Below, one piece after another: positions 58,546 through 64,000 of a DNA stretch of 64,000 nucleotides. How positions within the stretch are numbered: the first letter of the stretch is position 1; every line of letters begins with the position of its first letter. The DNA comes from Kaistia geumhonensis (GTDB lineage: Bacteria > Pseudomonadota > Alphaproteobacteria > Rhizobiales > Kaistiaceae). The notes under the pieces are model-generated. The model was not told the origin of the DNA. It saw only the letters and a program-made list of their open reading frames with translations, and ran no database searches. The translations under genes and the position numbers were made by a program. The DNA lies in assembly GCF_030815145.1 (NCBI RefSeq), contig NZ_JAUSWJ010000001.1, forward strand, positions 3,612,001-3,676,000, written 5' to 3'.

Positions 58546-60414
58546 ATGGCACAAACCGAAGTGAAGGCCGACGCCGACAAGCCGGCCGCCGCGATCGTCC
58601 CCCGCGGGTTCGCGAAGCGCTGGCAGAATTTCCGGGCCTCGATGGCGGACCCGGACGGCACCGTCGCGATGATTTCGCGCATCCTGCGCGGCAACTACAA
58701 GGCGCACTGGAAGGGCTATTCCGTCTCCTTCGCGCTGCTGTTCGTGGTCGCCGGCATGACGTCGCTGTCCGCGTGGATCATGAGCGACGTCGTCAACCAG
58801 ATCTTCGTGAAGCAGGACCGCGAGATGCTGGTCGTGCTCTCGACGGCGGTCATGATGATCTTCGTCGTGAAGGGGCTCGCGACCTACGGGCAGATCGTCA
58901 TCCAGAGCCGCATCGGCAACCGCATCGTCGCGGAGAACCAGAAGCGCTTCTATGACCGCGTCCTGAAATTCGGCCTGAACTTCTTCAACGAGCGAGCCTC
59001 GGGCGAGCTCATCATGTCGATCACCGCGGGCGCGAACGGCATCCGCAGCGTCATCGACACGATCGTGCTCAGCGTCGGCCGCGATTTCGTGACGCTGATC
59101 GGCCTCGTCTTCGTGATGGTCTACCAGGCGCCGATCATGTCGGTGTTCGCGCTGCTGATCGCGCCGATCGCCATCATCGGCATCACCAAGCTCGTGAAGC
59201 GCATCCGCGGCATCGCCCGCGCCGAATTCACCTCCAGCATCATGATCATCTCCATGATCCAGGAGACGGTGCATGGCGCCAAGATCGTGAAGGCCTTCGG
59301 CCTCGGCGACCATATGCGCGGCCGCATGTCGGACGCGGTTCACGCCGTCGAGACGCGCGCCAACAAGATCGCCAAGCTGCAGGCGCGGACCAGCCCGCTG
59401 ATGGAGACGCTCGGCGGCATCTCGATCGGTATCGTCATCTTCTATGCCGGCTGGAGCACGATCGCGGCCGGCAAGACGCCGGGCGAGTTCATGTCCTTCA
59501 TCACGGCGCTGCTGCTCGCCTATGAGCCGGCCAAGCGCCTCGCCCGCGTCCAGGTCGGCCTTGCCGAGAGCCTCGTCGCAGTGAAGGCCCTGTTCGGCGT
59601 GCTCGACCATCCGATCAGCGTCACCGAGGCGGACGAGCATCCCCCGCTGGTGCTGAAGCGCGGCCGCATCGATGTCGACGACGTCTCCTTCGGCTACCGG
59701 GCCAACGAGGAGGTGCTGCACGGCATCACGCTCAGCGTCGACCAGGGCAAGCGCCTCGCCCTTGTCGGCCCGTCTGGCGGCGGCAAGTCGACCATCCTGT
59801 CGCTGATCCAGCGCTTCTACGACGTCAAGAAGGGCGCGATCCGCGTCGACGATCAGGATATCCGCACCGTCTCGATCGGCTCGCTGCGCCAGCACATCGC
59901 CTTCGTCAGCCAGGACGTGTTCCTGTTTTCCGGGTCGGTGCGCGACAATATCCGCATCGGCCGGCTCGATGCGACCGATGCCGAGGTCGAGGCGGCGGCG
60001 CGCGACGCCTTCGCGCACGAGTTCATCACGGCTCTCCCGAACGGCTATGACTCGACGGTCGGCGAGAATGGTGTCCAGCTGTCGGGCGGCCAGCGCCAGC
60101 GCGTCGCGATCGCCCGCGCGATCCTCAAGAACGCGCCGATCCTGCTGCTGGACGAGGCGACTTCCGCGCTCGATTCGGAGTCGGAGCGCATGATCCAGGC
60201 GGCGCTCGACCGGCTCGTCGAGGGCCGCACCACGATCGTCATCGCCCATCGCCTGGCGACGATCCTGAATTCCGACGAGATCGCGGTGATCGAGCATGGC
60301 CGCGTGCTCGAGCGCGGCACTCATGCCGAGCTCGTCCGCAAGGCGGGGCTCTACGAGAAGCTCTACCGCTACCAGTTCGCCGAAGACCCGACGCTGGAGC
60401 GCCAGAGCGCGTAA
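58546..60414 (+). CDS. MsbA-type ABC exporter, fused membrane and ATPase domains
   Basis: 622 residues. Six-helix membrane domain (YSVSFALLFVVAGMTSLSAWIM, LIGLVFVMVYQAPIMSVFALL and others), then a nucleotide-binding domain with Walker A GPSGGGKSTILSL, Q-loop FVSQDVFLFSG, signature LSGGQRQRVAIARAI, Walker B ILLLDEATSALD and His in IAHRLAT. Length and layout fit lipid-flippase or multidrug exporters; the homodimer acts in the inner membrane. The ATG at 58546 is chosen because the upstream part to 58447 is a short basic, unconserved-looking extension; a ribosome site is not clear for either. Confidence 0.9.
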   Translation: MAQTEVKADADKPAAAIVPRGFAKRWQNFRASMADPDGTVAMISRILRGNYKAHWKGYSVSFALLFVVAGMTSLSAWIMSDVVNQIFVKQDREMLVVLSTAVMMIFVVKGLATYGQIVIQSRIGNRIVAENQKRFYDRVLKFGLNFFNERASGELIMSITAGANGIRSVIDTIVLSVGRDFVTLIGLVFVMVYQAPIMSVFALLIAPIAIIGITKLVKRIRGIARAEFTSSIMIISMIQETVHGAKIVKAFGLGDHMRGRMSDAVHAVETRANKIAKLQARTSPLMETLGGISIGIVIFYAGWSTIAAGKTPGEFMSFITALLLAYEPAKRLARVQVGLAESLVAVKALFGVLDHPISVTEADEHPPLVLKRGRIDVDDVSFGYRANEEVLHGITLSVDQGKRLALVGPSGGGKSTILSLIQRFYDVKKGAIRVDDQDIRTVSIGSLRQHIAFVSQDVFLFSGSVRDNIRIGRLDATDAEVEAAARDAFAHEFITALPNGYDSTVGENGVQLSGGQRQRVAIARAILKNAPILLLDEATSALDSESERMIQAALDRLVEGRTTIVIAHRLATILNSDEIAVIEHGRVLERGTHAELVRKAGLYEKLYRYQFAEDPTLERQSA

Positions 60415-60434
60415 GAGGGGATTCACCCCCCTCT
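60414..60434 (+). terminator. Weak hairpin after the ABC exporter gene
   Basis: AGAGGGG and CCCCTCT form a 7-bp stem with a seven-base loop, overlapping the stop codon end. It is followed by CCATCGCTCT without a T run, so it is at most a weak end signal before the convergent FAH-family gene. Confidence 0.35.
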
Positions 60435-60572
60435 CCATCGCTCTCCGGCCCGTCTTTCCTCCAGAAGGGGGCGGGCCTGTGTGGGGCAGCTCGTCTCCGC
60501 TGCCCCTCGTCGTGTCGGTCCCCGTCCCATCGCTCTCCCGCGAGGCGGGAGAGCTGACGGGTCCGCCGCCGC

Positions 60573-61748
60573 TCAGAGCAGGCCGCGGCCGGCGAGGTTC
60601 TTCATCAGCGACGTGGTGCCGAAGGTCCATGGCTCGGCGTCCGAGGTCAGCACGACGCGGTTCGAGAGCTGGCCGAGCTTCGGCGCGCCGATGGTAACGA
60701 TGTCGCCGATCTTGTGCGTGAAGCCCTGGCCGGGACCGCCGCGGTCCTGCACCGGTGCGAACATCGTGCCGAGATAAAGCACGAAGCCGTCCGGATACTG
60801 GTGGTTCTTGCCGACCGTCTGGCGGACGAGGTCCTCCGGATCGCGGCTGATCTTCGACATGGCGCTCGAACCTTCCATGCGGAAGCCGTCCTCGCCGGTC
60901 ACCGTGAGGCTCACCTCGGTCGCCCGCACGTCGTCGAGCGAGAACGAGGCGTCGAAGAGGCGGATGAACGGGCCGACCGAGGCGCTGGCGTTGTTGTCCT
61001 TGGCCTTGGAGAGCAGCAGCGCCGAGCGGCCTTCGACATCGCGCAGGTTGACATCGTTGCCGAGCGCGGCGCCGACGATGCGGCCGCTCGACGAGACGAC
61101 CAGCACCACTTCCGGCTCCGGATTGTTCCAGGTCGACATCGGGTGAATGCCGACCTCGGCGAGATGGCCGACGCTCGACATCGGCTGCGCCTTGGAGAAG
61201 ATCTCCGCGTCGGGGCCGATGCCGACCTCGAGATATTGCGACCACATGCCCTTCTCGATGAGCAGCGCCTTCAGCGCCATCGCCTGCTCCGAGCCCGGCT
61301 TGAGCTTCGCGAGGTCGTCGCCGATCGTGGTCTGGATTTCCGAGCGGATCGCCGCGGCGCGTTCCGGCAGACCGCGGGCCTGCTCCTCGATGACGCGCTC
61401 CAGCATGGAGACGACGAAGGTGACGCCGGCCGCCTTCACCGCCTGCAGGTCGATCGGCGAGATCAGCCAGGGCTTCGAGGGGTCACGCGTCGCGCGCGGG
61501 GTGTTGGCGAGGAGGTCTGCGAGCGTGCCGATCGTCTCGCCCTCGGCGCCGCGCGCCCGGTAGGAAGGATCCTCGGCCTCGCAGAGGTCGCGCATGGTCA
61601 GGACTTCGCCGGTGATGTCGATCACGGCGTCGCCGCGCAGCACGACGACGGACGGGCCGTCGAGATCGGGGCGGAAGACGCGGCCGACCAGCGTTGCCTC
61701 GCCCGCATCTTGGGGCAGCGCGAAAGCAGGGGTCGTGTCGAGCGGCAT
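60573..61748 (-). CDS. Fumarylacetoacetate hydrolase-family protein (sugar-acid dehydratase-like)
   Basis: 391 residues. The FAH fold is seen in the second half: HPMSTWNNPEPEVVLVVSSS carries acidic metal ligands (Glu-x-Glu), followed by GRIVGAALGNDVNLRDVEGR and the Lys of LSKAKDNNASASVGPFIRLF. The ~120-residue N-terminal part (FRPDLDGPSVVVLRGDAVIDIT) is typical of the long FAH subgroup that includes 2-keto-3-deoxy sugar-acid dehydratases such as those of arabinonate pathways. GAGGAA precedes the ATG at 61748. Substrate assignment is by subgroup length only. Divergent from the BMP-type importer. Confidence 0.87.
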   Translation of the reverse strand: MPLDTTPAFALPQDAGEATLVGRVFRPDLDGPSVVVLRGDAVIDITGEVLTMRDLCEAEDPSYRARGAEGETIGTLADLLANTPRATRDPSKPWLISPIDLQAVKAAGVTFVVSMLERVIEEQARGLPERAAAIRSEIQTTIGDDLAKLKPGSEQAMALKALLIEKGMWSQYLEVGIGPDAEIFSKAQPMSSVGHLAEVGIHPMSTWNNPEPEVVLVVSSSGRIVGAALGNDVNLRDVEGRSALLLSKAKDNNASASVGPFIRLFDASFSLDDVRATEVSLTVTGEDGFRMEGSSAMSKISRDPEDLVRQTVGKNHQYPDGFVLYLGTMFAPVQDRGGPGQGFTHKIGDIVTIGAPKLGQLSNRVVLTSDAEPWTFGTTSLMKNLAGRGLL

Positions 61749-62183
61749 CGAATGTTTCCTCGGTTCGTTTCTTGGGAGCCGACGCATGGCCGGAAAGTCG
61801 GGACCGGCAGCGTATAGCGCCTGTCCGCCCGTGCCAATGCGCGCCTCAACTCATCTGACAAGTTCGCGGCGGGACGGCTGCCGCTTTTCTGGTCGTCCGT
61901 GGCCGCGTGATGCCATGTCTGGCTAAATTGTATGCAATCGAGCAGAATTGTATGCAATGGCGCAGCGGCGCTGCTGTCCGCTTCGGGCGGGTCGCATCGC
62001 TCGCGCCCCAACCGCCTGAGCAGACGTTCGAATTTCGTAAGCGGTACCAATCGCTTGCGAAGAGATGTGCGAAATCGTCTGGCTCCGACGGCGCGCTTGG
62101 CACAGCAGTTGCGAAGATATCCCCGGGAGAACCCCGGCGCGCGAACACGCGGCGCCGAGACCTTTGCGATTGGGGAATCGTCC
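61749..62183. other. Divergent regulatory region with twin operators
   Basis: 435 bases between the FAH-family gene and the second BMP importer. No gene is supported. Two identical 13-base sites AATTGTATGCAAT lie at 61926-61938 and 61946-61958. The stretch 61960-62180 is GC-rich leader sequence without a recognisable riboswitch. Confidence 0.6.
61926..61958. promoter_or_regulatory. Twin GntR-like operators
   Basis: AATTGTATGCAAT occurs twice, starts exactly 20 bases apart, on the same face of the helix. Each copy contains ATTG-TATG-CAAT, an inverted repeat with a four-base centre close to the TTGTATACAA sites of FCD-type GntR regulators. It may control both the FAH-family gene and the importer. 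Confidence 0.7.
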
Positions 62184-63299
62184 ATGTCCAGCTTCCTGCT
62201 GTCCCGCAGAACCCTCTTGAAGAGCGCCGCCATCGGCTCGCTCGGTCTCACCACCGGCCTGCTGACGCAGCGCCCTGCCTTTGCCGAGGATCTCACCATC
62301 GGCATCATCTATGTCGGCCCGCGCGACGACTATGGCTGGAACCAGGCCCATGCGGTCGCCGCCAAGGCGCTGGCGCAGGTGCCGGGCGTCAAGGTCGTCG
62401 AGGAGGAGAACGTCCCCGAGACGATCGCCGTCGCCAAGACGATGGAATCGATGGTCGAGCTCGACGGCGCCGGCCTGATCTTCGCGACCTCGTTCGGCTA
62501 TTATTCGCCCTTCATGCTGGATGCGGCGAAGAAGTATCCGGACGTCCAGTTCCGCCATGCGGCGCCGCTCTGGAAGGAGGGCGACCCGAAGAATGCCGGC
62601 AGCTATTTCGGCTATCTCGACCAGGCGCACTACGTGGACGGCGTCGCCGCCGGCCTCTCGACCAAGTCGAACAAGCTCGGCTTCGTCGCCGCCAAGCCGA
62701 TCTCGACGGTGCTCTCCAACATCAACGCCTTCACGCTCGGCGCCCGCAGCGTCAACCCCAACGCGACGGTGCAGGTGATCTTCACCGGCGACTGGTCGAT
62801 GCCCGTCCGCGAGGCGGAGGCCACCAACGCCCTCGTCGATGCCGGCTGCGACGTCATTACCTGCCATGTCGACAGCCCGAAGACCGTCATCCAGACCGCC
62901 GAGCAGCGCGGCGTGAAGAGCTGCGGCCACAACGCCTCGCAGGCCGATCTCGCGCCGAAGGGCTTCATCACCGGCGCCGAATACAAGTGGGAGACGATCT
63001 ACAAGCAGTTCGCCGATACGCTCTCGAAGGGTGGCACGCTGCCGAACTTCCTCGCCGGCGGCTACGATCTCGACTTCGTGCAGAACACGCCCTACGGCGC
63101 CGGCGCGACGCCCGAGGCGATCAAGGCGGCCGATGCCGCCAAGGCCGATATGAAGGCCAAGAAGGCGATCTATGTCGGTCCGCTCAAGGACAACAAGGGC
63201 AACGAGGTCATCGCGGCCGGCGCCGAGCACGCGCCCTATGACCCGTGGATCGACCAGATCAACTTCCTCGTCGAAGGCGTGACGGGCTCCATCACCTGA
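62184..63299 (+). CDS. BMP-family binding protein, Tat-exported
   Basis: 371 residues. The start MSSFLLSRRTLLKSAAIGSL has the twin-arginine motif SRRTLLK and a hydrophobic core ending RPAFAED, so Tat export is likely. The BMP fold follows: IGIIYVGPRDDYGWNQAHAVAAKAL, LIFATSFGYYSPFMLDAAKKYP, QAHYVDGVAAGL and CGHNASQADLAPKGF. GGGGAA precedes the ATG. It is only distantly similar to the BMP protein at 40283, so a different ligand is expected. A stem-loop and a permease gene follow. Confidence 0.92.
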   Translation: MSSFLLSRRTLLKSAAIGSLGLTTGLLTQRPAFAEDLTIGIIYVGPRDDYGWNQAHAVAAKALAQVPGVKVVEEENVPETIAVAKTMESMVELDGAGLIFATSFGYYSPFMLDAAKKYPDVQFRHAAPLWKEGDPKNAGSYFGYLDQAHYVDGVAAGLSTKSNKLGFVAAKPISTVLSNINAFTLGARSVNPNATVQVIFTGDWSMPVREAEATNALVDAGCDVITCHVDSPKTVIQTAEQRGVKSCGHNASQADLAPKGFITGAEYKWETIYKQFADTLSKGGTLPNFLAGGYDLDFVQNTPYGAGATPEAIKAADAAKADMKAKKAIYVGPLKDNKGNEVIAAGAEHAPYDPWIDQINFLVEGVTGSIT

Positions 63300-63307
63300 G
63301 CGAATCC

Positions 63308-63327
63308 GGGCGGGCCGATACCCGCCC
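63308..63327 (+). terminator. Stem-loop after the second BMP gene
   Basis: GGGCGGG and CCCGCCC form a 7-bp stem around CCGATA, eight bases after the stop codon. Same position as the stem-loops that follow four other binding-protein genes here. Confidence 0.5.
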
Positions 63328-63411
63328 TCGCATCGTCGCTCCGGCTCCGGCCGGGGCGGCAGCCCCCCGCGGCATGGGCGCCGCGGCGACAGCGCGACTG
63401 GAGATCCTTCG

Positions 63412-64000
63412 ATGGCGGATATCGCACAGCAGGATGGCGTACCGGCGATGGCCGGCGGCCTCGCCGAGACGATGGACCGGCTCCGACGATCCTCGGAATA
63501 TGTCGTCATCCCGCTCTTCGCGCTGGTCGTGGCGGGTCTTCTCTTTTCCCTTTTCCTCCTCGCGCTTGGCCAGTCGCCGGCCATGTTCTTCTCGCTGCTG
63601 TGGAAGGGCGGTTTCGGCACGGCCTTTTCCTGGCAGAACACGCTGGTCCGCGCGGCGCCGCTCATCCTGACGGCGCTCTGCGTCGCCATTCCCGCCCGTC
63701 TCGGCCTCGTCATCATCGGCGGCGAGGGCGCGCTGGTGCTTGGCGCGTTCACGGGCGCCGTGGCGTCCATTCCGCTCGTCAATGCCGGCGCGCCGCCCTT
63801 TCTCGTGCTCGGCGGCATGCTCGTGACCTCGGTGGTGACCGGTGCCGTATGGATCGGAATCGTCGGGGCGCTCCGCCATTATCGCGGCATCAACGAGACG
63901 ATCGCCTCGCTGCTGATGTCCTACATCGCCATCGCGATCATGAACTTCTTCGTCGAGGGCGCGCTGCGCGATCCCGGCAATCCCAACAAGCCGTCGACGC
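63412..64000 (+). CDS. BMP-type ABC transporter permease, cut off by window edge
   Basis: The first ~196 residues are present. Membrane helix VVIPLFALVVAGLLFSLFLLAL, then PLILTALCVAIPARLGLVII and GGEGALVLGAFTGAVAS, the BPD_transp_2 signature, and RGINETIASLLMSYIAIAIMNF. It matches the YufP branch. GGAG lies nine bases before the ATG. The ATPase and second permease are expected beyond the right edge. Confidence 0.9.
   Translation, partial: MADIAQQDGVPAMAGGLAETMDRLRRSSEYVVIPLFALVVAGLLFSLFLLALGQSPAMFFSLLWKGGFGTAFSWQNTLVRAAPLILTALCVAIPARLGLVIIGGEGALVLGAFTGAVASIPLVNAGAPPFLVLGGMLVTSVVTGAVWIGIVGALRHYRGINETIASLLMSYIAIAIMNFFVEGALRDPGNPNKPST

Overview
The window is a GC-rich (roughly two-thirds G+C by eye) stretch of a chromosome, or possibly a large replicon, from an alphaproteobacterium. 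It most likely belongs to the Hyphomicrobiales (Rhizobiales). The evidence is the dense ATGA/GTGA stop-start overlaps, the many ABC uptake systems, EcfG-type general-stress promoters (GGAAC-N16-CGTT), an alphaproteobacterial LexA box (GAAC-N7-GAAC) and an intergenic palindrome of the type common in rhizobial genomes. The sequence does not fix the genus. I see no insertion sequence, integrase, CRISPR array or rRNA, and one tRNA gene.

Layout. (1) 1-11.0 kb, minus strand: two complete sugar ABC importers. One is joined to a PIG-L deacetylase and a ROK sugar kinase. Both binding-protein genes carry the same operator-like palindrome. An aldo/keto reductase and a GH38-like DUF5054 glycosidase lie upstream. 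(2) 11.2-12.9 kb: a radical SAM enzyme of the B12-binding type. (3) 13.0-19.7 kb: a general-stress block with an SDR, an MscS channel, DUF2188-Nudix-phospholipase D, an EEP-family phosphatase with an LPG-synthase-like membrane protein, and a KGG-repeat protein. Four transcription units start from EcfG-type promoters with almost identical geometry. (4) 20.0-25.8 kb: an FCD-GntR regulator, an SGNH esterase, an FrcBCA-like sugar importer and a serine hydrolase. (5) 25.8-37.8 kb, minus strand: one long operon with a peptide/opine-type ABC importer, two tandem DUF6282 amidohydrolases, an allantoinase-like cyclic amidohydrolase and a GAF histidine kinase with its response regulator. (6) 38.1-46.0 kb: a 2OG-Fe(II) oxygenase, a LacI regulator, a four-gene BMP-type nucleoside importer and a nucleoside hydrolase. 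(7) 46.1-50.7 kb: a serine hydrolase, then an SOS-controlled pair made of a radical SAM DNA-repair protein and a DUF4130-UdgX fusion. (8) 51.0-54.4 kb: an autotransporter whose passenger carries two DTG motifs like a pepsin-type aspartic protease. (9) 54.8 kb to the end: tRNA-Ser(CGA), an MhqD/MhqE-like esterase-dioxygenase pair, a GH1 beta-glucosidase, an ABC exporter, a FAH-family enzyme, and the start of a second BMP-type importer with twin GntR-like operators.

Most of the window serves scavenging of plant- or soil-derived sugars, amides and nucleosides. Each importer is paired with the enzymes that would open its substrate, and most have a local regulator or an identifiable operator. The parts I consider most worth following are the SOS-linked radical SAM/UdgX cassette, the aspartic-protease-like autotransporter, the importer-amidohydrolase-two-component operon, and the set of equally spaced stress promoters.
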